The notes below the pieces were generated by a model, which was given only the letters and a program-made list of their open reading frames with translations, searched no databases and had not been told where the DNA came from. The translations under genes were made by a program, and so were the position numbers. Source: Haloglomus halophilum (GTDB lineage: Archaea > Halobacteriota > Halobacteria > Halobacteriales > Haloarculaceae). Taken from it: a stretch of 64,000 nt of DNA. How positions within the stretch are numbered: position 1 is the first letter of the stretch; each line of letters opens with the position of its first letter. Location: assembly GCF_024298885.1 (NCBI RefSeq), contig NZ_CP101166.1, positions 1,984,001 to 2,048,000 of the forward strand. Direction: 5' to 3'. Shown piece after piece: positions 24,656-33,056 of this stretch.

Positions 24656-26218
24656 TCAGAGGACGCGGATGTTCGTTCCGGCCTCGGTGAAGTCGCCGTC
24701 GCTCTTCCGGGCGGTGATGCGCCGGTTCCCGACCTGATTCGAGAGCGTGATGTCGGCCTCGCCGCTGCCGTCGGTGGTCCACTCCGTGCCGGGCTGCATG
24801 CTCGAGACGATGGTTGCGTTCGACACGGCGCTTCCCGTGTTGTCGGTCACGCGGACGGTGACGGTGTCGCCAGGGTCGGGCAGCCCCTGCTGGAGCACGG
24901 CGATCTCCATCTCTCGGGTGAACTCCTCGATATCGACGTACTCCGTGTCGCTCCCGTAGTCGACCTCGTCGGTCTGTTTCGACACCTCGATCTGGAGTCG
25001 CCCGTCGTCGTCGAGCGAGAGCGTCGCCTCACCGTTGCTGTCGGTCTCCGTGTCGTGGCCCCAGTTCGTCGTGACCGACGCGCCCTCCAGGTCGTTCCCG
25101 GCGCCGTCGACGACGTGGACGGTGAGGTCTGCCCCCTCCATCCGCTTGCCCTCGATGTCGGAGATGCGCAGGCTCCCATCCTTGCGGTCGACGTCGATGG
25201 TCACTCCGGCGTCCGGGTAGTGGCGGTCCTCGTTCGGGGCCGACTTCGACGCCTCGACCGACAGCTCGCCGGCCGCGGTCAGTTCGAGGTCGACCTCGCC
25301 GGTCCCACCGGTCGTATCGCTCTCGCCGGCGATGGTGACCTCGGCGCCCTCGATGGGGCGACCGGACTGGGGCTCGTTCTTCTTGTTGACGTGGACGGTC
25401 ACGGTCTCGCCAACCTCGTAGTCCGACCCCTCCACGAACAGCTCCATCTCGACGGTCTCCTCGCGGACCTTCAGGTCGGTCTTGCAGGGTTCGTAGGTCG
25501 CCGCGTCGTCGTCCGGCTTGGTCGCCCGGACGGTCCGGTCGCCGGTGCTGCCGAACGCGTGGGTGACCGTCCCGCCGTTCGTGGTTCCCAGCTCGGTCCC
25601 GCCGTCCGTCTCGACGGTCGCGCCGTCGGTCGGGCTGCCCGCCGCCGTGACGGTGAACTGGACGTCCTCGTCGACCTCGACCTCGCTCGGGGCGCCGTCG
25701 AACGCCAGCGGCACCGTCTTCCGGTCGACCGTGACGACGGCCGTCGCGTCGTCGTATGAGTCCGTGGTCGGTGCGGTGAACTGGACGGGTCCGTGGCTCC
25801 CGATGGTGAACGTCGCCTCGCCGCTACTCCCGTCCGTCTGGTCGGTGCCGAGTTCGGTCCCGTCGCGCCCGGCCTCGACCAGCGTCTCCACGGGGCCGCT
25901 GTCGCCCGTGACCGCGACGGTCAGTGGCTCGTCGACCGTCGGGTCGCTGGTCCGCACCTCGATGGAGATGGGTTCGTCGGCGGCCGGCGGCTCGTGGTTC
26001 TGCTCCAGCCACTTCCAGGCGGCCTCGATCTCCTCGATTGCGTTCGCACACCGCTTGAACTTCTCGTTGTCATCGTCCTGGCGCGCCGTCCGCATCCGGC
26101 TCCGGTACTCCTTGATCAGGTCGTTCTTCTGCGACTCAAGGGCGGCCAGCGAGTCCATCCGGTCCCCCCCGATCTTCTCGTACGGGTCGTTACCGTTCAG
26201 TGGGTCGGCATCCCCCAT
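24656..26218 (-). CDS. J-like (HPD-lacking) domain fused to Ig-like repeats
   Basis: A 520-residue protein without signal peptide. Residues 8-74 align with a J domain: NDPYEKIGG start, helix-II-like SQKNDLIKEYRSRMR, then RQDDDN where HPDKN would be, and helix III FKRCANAIEEIEAAWKWL. The HPD tripeptide is RQD. Residues 80-520 are about five beta-sandwich Ig/invasin-like repeats (VDEPLTVAVTGDSG, VGETVTVHVNKKNEP, GADLTVHVVDGAGNDLEGASV, PGDTVTVRVTDNTGSAV). Such repeats normally lie outside cells, so a cytosolic J-Ig chain is odd; it could be a client-presenting scaffold. TATA-like CATTTATCA lies about 32 nt upstream. Confidence 0.75.
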   Translation of the reverse strand: MGDADPLNGNDPYEKIGGDRMDSLAALESQKNDLIKEYRSRMRTARQDDDNEKFKRCANAIEEIEAAWKWLEQNHEPPAADEPISIEVRTSDPTVDEPLTVAVTGDSGPVETLVEAGRDGTELGTDQTDGSSGEATFTIGSHGPVQFTAPTTDSYDDATAVVTVDRKTVPLAFDGAPSEVEVDEDVQFTVTAAGSPTDGATVETDGGTELGTTNGGTVTHAFGSTGDRTVRATKPDDDAATYEPCKTDLKVREETVEMELFVEGSDYEVGETVTVHVNKKNEPQSGRPIEGAEVTIAGESDTTGGTGEVDLELTAAGELSVEASKSAPNEDRHYPDAGVTIDVDRKDGSLRISDIEGKRMEGADLTVHVVDGAGNDLEGASVTTNWGHDTETDSNGEATLSLDDDGRLQIEVSKQTDEVDYGSDTEYVDIEEFTREMEIAVLQQGLPDPGDTVTVRVTDNTGSAVSNATIVSSMQPGTEWTTDGSGEADITLSNQVGNRRITARKSDGDFTEAGTNIRVL

Positions 26219-26279
26219 CGTCGTGACTCAAGCGAGCGGTGCCTGATAAATGCCGCTCCTCTCGCGCCCGGGCCTGCGG

Positions 26280-27020
26280 CTACTCGCTGTCCGCTGTCCG
26301 GTCGCCCTCGATAGCACGCCAGGCATCGTCGACCGCAGCCGTCGCGCGCAGGGCCTGCCGGAAGCGCCACGGCTCGTCCGCGTACGTCTCGGGCGTCAGG
26401 CGGGCGGTGTACTCGACGACCAGTTCGTCCCGCCGCGCCGCGAGTTCCGCCTCGGACGCGTCACGCGACAGCCCGAGCAGTTCGTACGGGTCCGCTGCCG
26501 AGAGTGCAGGCCCGTCGCTCCCCGGGTCGGGAGCTTGGTCGTCGTGCTCCTGCTCGGCCTCAGGTTCGCTGCGCTCGGCCAGCAGTCGCTCGGCCGCCCG
26601 TTCGATCTCCTCGATCCGGTTCGCCGCCGTTTTGAACCCCTCGTTGTCGTCCTCGTGTCTCGCTTTCCGCATCCGCTCGCGGTGCTCGTCCAGCAACCGG
26701 TCCCGGCGTGCCTCGATGGTTCCGGGGGCCGCATCCGCCGGCAGGTCGAGGGCCGCCGCCGCCTCGTTCGACGGTCCGTCCGTGTCGACGGGTTCGTGGT
26801 TCCCTTCCAGCCACTCCCAGGCATGCTCGATTTCCTTGATTGCCTCCGCACTCTCTTTGAACGCCTCGTTGTCCCTGTCCTGCCGTACCTCGCGCATCCG
26901 GCTGCGGTACTCGTTGAGCAGTTCGTCCTTCCTCTCTCGGATTGCTTCGAGCGAATCGTCGGGGGACACGCCCAGCGCCTCGTATGGGTCGTCCCCGGTG
27001 AGCGGGTCGGCGTCTGACAT
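26280..27020 (-). CDS. Protein of three tandem J-like domains lacking HPD
   Basis: A 246-residue soluble protein built of J-domain-like units: residues 9-73 (DDPYEALGVSPDDSLEAI ... EYRSRMREVRQDRDNEAFK), about 85-150 (EHRERMRKARHEDDNEGFKTAANRIEEIERAAERLL) and 175-240 (ADPYELLGLSRDASEAEL ... EYTARLTPETYADE). The HPD loop reads RQD, HED and PET respectively, so none has an intact Hsp70-stimulating motif. Unit 1 is close to the N terminus of the adjacent J-Ig protein, showing duplication. It is divergent from the first Hsp70-like gene, with a 115-bp shared promoter region. Likely an adaptor for the neighbouring Hsp70-like proteins. Confidence 0.78.
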   Translation of the reverse strand: MSDADPLTGDDPYEALGVSPDDSLEAIRERKDELLNEYRSRMREVRQDRDNEAFKESAEAIKEIEHAWEWLEGNHEPVDTDGPSNEAAAALDLPADAAPGTIEARRDRLLDEHRERMRKARHEDDNEGFKTAANRIEEIERAAERLLAERSEPEAEQEHDDQAPDPGSDGPALSAADPYELLGLSRDASEAELAARRDELVVEYTARLTPETYADEPWRFRQALRATAAVDDAWRAIEGDRTADSE

Positions 27021-27090
27021 GGTCGGTTCGGGCGGTGCCGTCGGCTTGAGTGTTGTCCCGTAACCGGCCGCCGCCGTCGGTCGATGCCGC

Positions 27091-27113
27091 CGACCTGTGG
27101 GGTAGTTTTATTC
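27091..27113 (+). promoter_or_regulatory. Promoter element shared by the two Hsp70-like genes, copy 1
   Basis: CGACCTGTGGGGTA followed by G and TTTTATTC. It ends 22 nt before the ATG, and TTTTATTC acts as TATA box. The same 23-bp element with one difference precedes the second Hsp70-like gene at 28753. Confidence 0.65.
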
Positions 27114-27135
27114 GCATTTTCTGCGAGACGCGACT

Positions 27136-28686
27136 ATGCGCATCGGTATCGACCTGGGGACGACGACCTGCGCGATGGCGTACTTCGATATCGAGACGGA
27201 GGAGACGAGGCTGATTCGGAACGACCGGGGGGAGGAGTTCACGCCACCGGTCGTATATATCGACTCCAGGGGCGCGGACGGAGCCCGCCCGGTGGTCGGT
27301 GAGGCAGCGCTCGCCAACCGCCCGCTCAACCCCGAGCGCGTCCTCACCCACACCCGACAGGATATCGACGGGGAGGAGGTGACGTATCAGGTCGGTGACG
27401 AAGAGTACACGCCCGTACAGGCCGCGACGTACATCCTCGCTCACCTGAAGGAGCAGGCCGAGCGCTCGCTCGACGAGGATGTCGAGGGCGCGGTCATCAC
27501 CGTGCCGCACGACTTCGCGACCCCCGGGCGCAAGCGGACGGAGAAGGCCGCGGAGGCGGCGGGATTCGAGGTGGACGAGATCATCGACGAACCGACGGCC
27601 GCCTGTCTCTCGTACATCTACCAGAACGATATCGACGGGACCCTGCTCGTCTACGACCTCGGGGGGAAGCGCTTCGACGCCACGCTGGTCGAGGTGGGGA
27701 CGCTGGTCGATGTCGTCGCCACCGAGAGTGACCACGAACTCGGTGGCGAGGACTTCGACGATGCGCTGTACGACTACGTGAGTCAGAAGATCGTCGACAA
27801 GGGCGGGCCTGACCCGGCGAACGCCCACGAGCAGGACCGGGCCGCTCTCCAGGAGGAAGTCACGGACGCGAAGCACGCGCTCTCGTACCTCGAACGGGAG
27901 CTATTCGTCTGGGAGGGTGTCGAGGTGGAGGTGACTCGCGAGGAACTCGAGTCGGTCCTCAACGAGCACATCCAGCGAACCATCGACAGGACGGCCGCCC
28001 TGTTCGAGACGGACGCCGTACGGGACGAGGGTATCACGAGAGACGACGTCGACCACGTCCTGCTGGTCGGTGGGAGTACGCGTCTCCCGCCGGTCCAGGA
28101 GCGCGTCGAGGCGTTCTTCGGGCAGGAGCCGCGGTTCGACATCGACCCGGATACTGTCGTCGCCCGAGGCGCGGCGCTCCAGGCCGCCGAGTATCGTGAC
28201 GACTTCCACTCCGATCGCCCCGGGCATGGGGATGCAGACCTCCTGGCGTACAACATCGGCATCGAGTCGCACGCCGGAACCTTCATCGAGATTCTCGAGA
28301 CTGGGGCGAGACTCCCCGCGGAGGTGACCGAGACCTACACGAACCCCGCCGACAACGCGACGGAGTTACGGATTCCACTCTGGGCGGAGGGCGAGGACGG
28401 GGAACCGGTCGACGAGGCCGGACGAGTGGGGGACATCGTCCTCGAGGGGCTTCCGAAGCGGCCGGCCGGCGAACTCCATCTCGAGGTGACGCTCACGGTC
28501 CAGCACGACGGTAGCCTGCACGTCGAGGCCGTCGAGACGGGGACCGGAACGACCGTCGAAGCGACCCTGGATATCGACGGTGACGACCCGTGGCCGGACA
28601 TCGAGAACGAGGTGCCGGACCCCGATATCGAGGCCTTCGACCACTCTCGCCCCGGCTCCCGGGATGAGGATGCTTCCGACGGCTGA
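27136..28686 (+). CDS. Hsp70-like protein 1 with altered phosphate-2 loop, no lid
   Basis: A 516-residue Hsp70 homologue. Phosphate-1 motif GIDLGTTTCAMAYF is intact, the connect region EPTAACLSYIYQ is present and the adenosine motif is LLVGGSTRLPPVQ, but phosphate-2 reads DLGGKRFDA (about residues 174-182) instead of DLGGGTFDA as in its neighbour: two loop residues, including the conserved threonine, are replaced. The substrate-binding beta domain is short and the helical lid of DnaK (about the last 100 residues) is missing; an acidic tail ends the chain. ATPase activity is probably impaired. About 60 percent of positions look identical to the next gene, indicating tandem duplication. Confidence 0.85.
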   Translation: MRIGIDLGTTTCAMAYFDIETEETRLIRNDRGEEFTPPVVYIDSRGADGARPVVGEAALANRPLNPERVLTHTRQDIDGEEVTYQVGDEEYTPVQAATYILAHLKEQAERSLDEDVEGAVITVPHDFATPGRKRTEKAAEAAGFEVDEIIDEPTAACLSYIYQNDIDGTLLVYDLGGKRFDATLVEVGTLVDVVATESDHELGGEDFDDALYDYVSQKIVDKGGPDPANAHEQDRAALQEEVTDAKHALSYLERELFVWEGVEVEVTREELESVLNEHIQRTIDRTAALFETDAVRDEGITRDDVDHVLLVGGSTRLPPVQERVEAFFGQEPRFDIDPDTVVARGAALQAAEYRDDFHSDRPGHGDADLLAYNIGIESHAGTFIEILETGARLPAEVTETYTNPADNATELRIPLWAEGEDGEPVDEAGRVGDIVLEGLPKRPAGELHLEVTLTVQHDGSLHVEAVETGTGTTVEATLDIDGDDPWPDIENEVPDPDIEAFDHSRPGSRDEDASDG

Positions 28687-28752
28687 CGGCGAGGCGGCGA
28701 CCTGTCGAGGAGCTGTCGGAAACGTACCCGTCCCGCGGCCCCCTTCCTCCCT

Positions 28753-28775
28753 CGACCTGTGGGGTAATTTTATTC
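28753..28775 (+). promoter_or_regulatory. Promoter element shared by the two Hsp70-like genes, copy 2
   Basis: CGACCTGTGGGGTA followed by A and TTTTATTC, 25 nt before the ATG of Hsp70-like protein 2. The sequences on either side differ from copy 1, so the element is conserved beyond the duplicated surroundings. Confidence 0.65.
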
Positions 28776-28799
28776 TTCCCCCGAGAGGATAACCCATCC

Positions 28800-30380
28800 A
28801 TGCGGATAGGAATCGACCTGGGGACGACGAACAGCGCGATGGCGTACCTCGATGCCGAGGACGGGGGGACCGAAATGATTCAGAACGACCGGGGGGACGA
28901 CACTACACCGTCGGTCGTACTGATTGAGGAGGATGCCGACGAGGGGGACCAGATTACGGTCGGCGAGGCGGCACTCACCCGGCGCCGTATCAGCCCCGAG
29001 CGAGTCCTCGCTCGTACCAAGCAGGACATCGACAAGGAAGAGGAGGTGACGTACGAGATCGGTGGCGAGGAGTACACGCCCGTGCAGGCCGCGTCGTACA
29101 TCCTGGGCTACCTGAAGGAGCAGGCCGAGCAGTCGCTCGACGAGGCGGTCGAGGGGGCGGTCATCACCGTGCCGTACGACTTCGCGAACCGTGGTCGCCA
29201 GCGGACGGAGAAGGCCGCGGAGGCGGCGGGGTTCGAGGTCGACGAGATCATCAACGAGCCGACGGCCGCCTGTCTCTCCTACATCCACCAGGAGGATGTC
29301 GACGGGACGCTGCTCGTGTACGACCTGGGTGGTGGGACGTTCGACGCGACACTGGTCGAGGCGGGAGCGCTCATCAACGTCGTCTCCACGGAGGGTGATG
29401 GTGAACTCGGTGGCGAGGACTTCGACGACGCGCTGTACGAGCACGTGAGTCAGAAGATCGTCGACGAGGGTGGGCCCGACCCGGCGGACGCCCACGAGCA
29501 GGACCAGGCTTCTCTCCAGAAGGAGGTCAAGGACGCGAAGCACGACCTCTCGGACCTCAACAACACGATGTTCGTCTGGGAGAATACCGAGGTGGAGGTG
29601 ACCCGCGAGGAGTTCGAGTCGGTCATCGACGACAAGATACAGCAGACCATCGAGAAGATGGATGCGCTGTTCGAGAAGGACGCCGTGCAGGACGAGGGCA
29701 TCGACAAGGGCGACATCGACAACGTCCTGCTGGTCGGCGGGAGCACGCGCATCCCGCTGGTCAGCGAGCGTGTCGAGGCGTTCTTCGAGCAGGAACCGAA
29801 GTACAACGTCGACCCGGACACGGTGGTCGCCCGGGGCGCGGCGCTCCAGGCCGCGGAGTACCGTGAGGAAGTTCCCGACGACATGACGGTGGACGTCACC
29901 ATCCACAACGTCCTCTCGCACAACGTCGGCGTCGAACTGGACGACGACACCTTCGACGAGATCCTCCCCGAGGACGTGAACGTCCCGACGGACGAGACGC
30001 GGACGTACACGAATCCGCGGGACAACATCTCGAAGATCCGGGTCCCGGTCTGGGAGAAGGCCGAGGACGGGGCACCGGTCGAGAAGCCCGACGACGCCGA
30101 GGAACTCGGCGAACTCATGCTCGAGGGAATCCCCGAGCGGCCGGCCGGCGAACTAGACATCGAAGTGACGTTCGACGCGGGCCACGACGGTACCCTGCAC
30201 GTCGAGGCCGTCGAACTGGAGACCGGAACGACCGTCGAGACGACGCTCGAGATCGGCATCGACGACCCGTTCCCACCGAGTACGGGCGACGGTGACCAGG
30301 ACGACACCATCCCCCGTCCCGGTGACGAGTTCGACGCCTCCCGTCCCGGCGCGCAGGACGAGGAAGCCGCTGACGACTGA
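28800..30380 (+). CDS. Hsp70-like protein 2 with intact ATPase motifs, no lid
   Basis: A 526-residue Hsp70 homologue with all nucleotide-binding motifs: GIDLGTTNSAMAYL, YDLGGGTFDATL, EPTAACLSYIH and LLVGGSTRIPLV, and VARGAALQAAEY. The substrate-binding beta domain (VLSHNVGVELDDDTFDEILPED) is present but the helical lid and C-terminal EEVD-like or acidic tail of housekeeping DnaK are missing, leaving a DNA/Asp-rich tail (DEFDASRPGAQDEE). It is shorter than DnaK (about 600-640 residues), so it is a specialised paralogue rather than the housekeeping chaperone. It probably works with the degenerate first copy and the GrpE-like fusion downstream. Confidence 0.9.
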   Translation: MRIGIDLGTTNSAMAYLDAEDGGTEMIQNDRGDDTTPSVVLIEEDADEGDQITVGEAALTRRRISPERVLARTKQDIDKEEEVTYEIGGEEYTPVQAASYILGYLKEQAEQSLDEAVEGAVITVPYDFANRGRQRTEKAAEAAGFEVDEIINEPTAACLSYIHQEDVDGTLLVYDLGGGTFDATLVEAGALINVVSTEGDGELGGEDFDDALYEHVSQKIVDEGGPDPADAHEQDQASLQKEVKDAKHDLSDLNNTMFVWENTEVEVTREEFESVIDDKIQQTIEKMDALFEKDAVQDEGIDKGDIDNVLLVGGSTRIPLVSERVEAFFEQEPKYNVDPDTVVARGAALQAAEYREEVPDDMTVDVTIHNVLSHNVGVELDDDTFDEILPEDVNVPTDETRTYTNPRDNISKIRVPVWEKAEDGAPVEKPDDAEELGELMLEGIPERPAGELDIEVTFDAGHDGTLHVEAVELETGTTVETTLEIGIDDPFPPSTGDGDQDDTIPRPGDEFDASRPGAQDEEAADD

Positions 30381-30521
30381 CGCCGCCGGGCCACTCGTTT
30401 TTCGCGGCCGGTTCCGCGGTTCGTTTCTGCCACCCACCAGTCCCCCGACCGCCCGCCGTCGGTGCGATGTCGCCGAGGGGACCCGCTCAGAATTAAGTGC
30501 GTCCCCGCCCGTTCCACAGCC

Positions 30522-32996
30522 ATGACCGATTCATCCCGCGGGGGGCCGCGGCCACTGGGTGTGGACCTGGGGAGTGCGACGACGACCGGAACCGTCGTCG
30601 AGGCGGGGACGCCACGGCTGCTGGAGGTCGACGGGCAGTCGGCCCTGCCGACGAGATTCGCGGTCACGACGGAGGCGGGCATCGTCGTCGGCGAGGACGC
30701 GACCACGACCGACGGGGACGGGATGACGCCGCTCCCGTATCTCGATGACGGCCCGACCGGCACCACGCCGGACGACCTGCCGCTGCCGGTGTTCTTCGGA
30801 GAACTCCGACGCACCTGGATGGCGTCGCTGAACGACGGCCGCCCGGTGACCGACGGCGGCGAGGACCGGGACGGTGGCATCGACGATATCGAGGGCGTCG
30901 AACGGGTCGACACCGACGAGACGGCCGACGACGAGGACGAGTCGGACGCGGACGCTCCCGACGCCGACGCTGGCGACGCGGGTGACGACACCGAGACGGA
31001 CGCTGACGACGACGCTGCCGCCGCCGACACCGCTGACGAGGACCGCGACGCGGACACCGACGAGGGGACGGCGGTGAAGACCCGCACGGACGCCGAGGCG
31101 GCGGCCGAGGCCGACGACGGGGCGGACGACGAACCCGCGACCGACGACGCGACCGACACGGCCGACGCAGAGACCGGCACAGGCACCGAGGACGCCGACG
31201 AGTCGGGCACCGAGGCGTCCGTTGACGCCGGCGCAGACCGTTCCGACGCGGACTCGGTCCCGGCCGACGATGCCGATGTCGAGTCCGGGACGGACGAAGA
31301 AGAGTCCGACCCCGCCACCGAGGACACCACCGAGACGGCGCCGGCCGGCGCCTTCGGCCCGACCACGATAACGGTCCCGGGCCCCTACGCCGCGTCGGAC
31401 CTCGCGGCCGTCGAGTCGGCCGCCGAGGCCGCCGGCTTCGGCGACCCGCTGGCGGTCCGGGCTCCGGTGGCCGTCGCGGCGACGGAACTCCCCGACTGCG
31501 AGGACGAGCGGACCGTCGCGGTCGCCGACATCGGCGCCAACTGGGGGTCGTTCGCGGTCGTCACGGTGCGGCCCGATGGCGAGCTGTCGGTGGCCGCGCG
31601 GACCTCGTTGACCGACCACGGCCGCGCGGCGCTCGACGACACGCTGGCGACCTGGCTGGTCGACCGTGTCGGCCGCGACCACGGCGTCACGTTCCGGCTC
31701 GACGACGGTGCCAGGGCCCGGGTTCGGGAGGCCGCACACGAGGCGCTCGACACGGTCGCGAGCGGCGACGACGGCGCCGCGACCATCGACCTGGAGCTCT
31801 CGGAGGGCGTCGAGGTGGTCGAGGGCGGCGTGTTCGGCGCGGACGCCCTGTCGCCCACCATCGAGCTGACGATGGACGACTGCTTCGACGCGCTCGCCGA
31901 CCATCTCCGGGCGATACAGGGGTCCATCGACGACCTGCTGAGGGCGGCCGCCGTCGACGACATCGACACGCTGCTCCTGACCGGCGACGGGACCCGGCCG
32001 GCGCCAGTCCTGTTCGCCGTCGAGAACGCGTTCGACCAGCGGTCGCAGCCGCCGGCCGAGGGCGACCGGTACACGGCCGCGTCGGTCGGTGCCGCGCTGC
32101 TCGCGTCGGCGCGTGCCGGCAGCGACGACCCCGTCGTCGACGAGACGTACGACCGGGACGTGGAACTCCACGCACTCGGCGAGTCCGGCCCCGAGGCGCG
32201 CCGCCTCGACGCGCCCGGGACCGGCCCGGGCAGGCCATGTCGGACGGAGCTCGTTCCGGCCTCGGAGACGCAGCTCTCCGGGGTCTTCGAGCTCCAGCTC
32301 CGTCACCGCATCACCGGCGAGCGCGAGCACGCCGGCACGTACGTCTGCTCCGGCCTCCCGAGCGGGGCCGACGAGGGGCGGCTGACCGTCTCCTTCGACG
32401 CCCCGGCTGCCCGTCTCGACGCCGCGAACGCCGGCGATGCCGTGACTGTCGAGCCGGTCGCGGACGAGGCCGCACCCGAAGCGGACGCGAGCGCGACCGA
32501 CGGCGGCGCCGTGCCCGACCGGGCTGGCGAGTTCACGTTCGCCCGTGACGACGAGGCCGGCGCGCCCTGGCTGGCCCACGCGGATATCGACCGAGCGGCT
32601 CTTCCCGCCTCCGAGCGCGGCGGCGACGACGGGCAGCCCGGACTCGATGCCCGCTCGGACACCGAGCGTGCCCTCGCGGCCGTCGACGAGGAGTCCGTGG
32701 CCCGCGCGGCCTGGAAACTCCGCAACAAGCTCTGGAAGCAGGGCGTCCGGAAGGGCGACGGGATCCCAGGCGACGACCTCCAGCTCCTGTTCCGGGAACT
32801 CGACCAGAACCTCTCGATGGCGTCCGTCGAGATCATCGAGCCGGAGCTCGGCTCGATGTTTGACGACCAGCGCCACTGGGTCGTCGAGGCCCGGGAGACG
32901 GACGAGCCCGCGGAGACGATTCTGGAGGTGAAGTCGCTTGGCGTCGCCGTCGACGGCAACGTGCTCGAACAGGCCGAGGTCACCGTCGCGAAGTAA
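30522..32996 (+). CDS. Degenerate Hsp70-like protein with acidic insert and C-terminal GrpE-like domain
   Basis: An 824-residue protein. The N terminus begins like Hsp70 (GVDLGSATTTGTVVE). A roughly 175-residue Asp/Glu/Ala/Thr insert (about residues 105-280) interrupts the fold, which resumes with PGPYAASDLAAVESAAEAAGF. Phosphate-2 is reduced to VADIGANWGSF and the adenosine motif to LLLTGDGTRPAPVLFAVENAF, so ATP use is doubtful. The last 100 residues match GrpE: a helix (AAWKLRNKLWKQGVRKG, LLFRELDQNLSM) then the GrpE head pattern VEIIEPELGSMFDDQRHWVV and GVAVDGNVLEQAEVTV. GrpE is the nucleotide-exchange factor of Hsp70, so this chain may combine a pseudo-Hsp70 with an exchange module. ATG at 30522; AATTAAG TATA-like box about 28 nt upstream. 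Confidence 0.78.
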   Translation: MTDSSRGGPRPLGVDLGSATTTGTVVEAGTPRLLEVDGQSALPTRFAVTTEAGIVVGEDATTTDGDGMTPLPYLDDGPTGTTPDDLPLPVFFGELRRTWMASLNDGRPVTDGGEDRDGGIDDIEGVERVDTDETADDEDESDADAPDADAGDAGDDTETDADDDAAAADTADEDRDADTDEGTAVKTRTDAEAAAEADDGADDEPATDDATDTADAETGTGTEDADESGTEASVDAGADRSDADSVPADDADVESGTDEEESDPATEDTTETAPAGAFGPTTITVPGPYAASDLAAVESAAEAAGFGDPLAVRAPVAVAATELPDCEDERTVAVADIGANWGSFAVVTVRPDGELSVAARTSLTDHGRAALDDTLATWLVDRVGRDHGVTFRLDDGARARVREAAHEALDTVASGDDGAATIDLELSEGVEVVEGGVFGADALSPTIELTMDDCFDALADHLRAIQGSIDDLLRAAAVDDIDTLLLTGDGTRPAPVLFAVENAFDQRSQPPAEGDRYTAASVGAALLASARAGSDDPVVDETYDRDVELHALGESGPEARRLDAPGTGPGRPCRTELVPASETQLSGVFELQLRHRITGEREHAGTYVCSGLPSGADEGRLTVSFDAPAARLDAANAGDAVTVEPVADEAAPEADASATDGGAVPDRAGEFTFARDDEAGAPWLAHADIDRAALPASERGGDDGQPGLDARSDTERALAAVDEESVARAAWKLRNKLWKQGVRKGDGIPGDDLQLLFRELDQNLSMASVEIIEPELGSMFDDQRHWVVEARETDEPAETILEVKSLGVAVDGNVLEQAEVTVAK

Positions 32997-33056
32997 CGGT
33001 ACGGGTTCGAGCCGACGGTCCTCGTCGCGACGTGAAGTGCTGGCGGCCGCCCGCTG

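Noticed and set aside
30531..32876. Long open frame on the minus strand opposite the Hsp70-GrpE-like gene
   Set aside because: A GC-rich antisense frame: Arg/Gly/Val-rich, no domain, mirrored third-position bias of the true gene.
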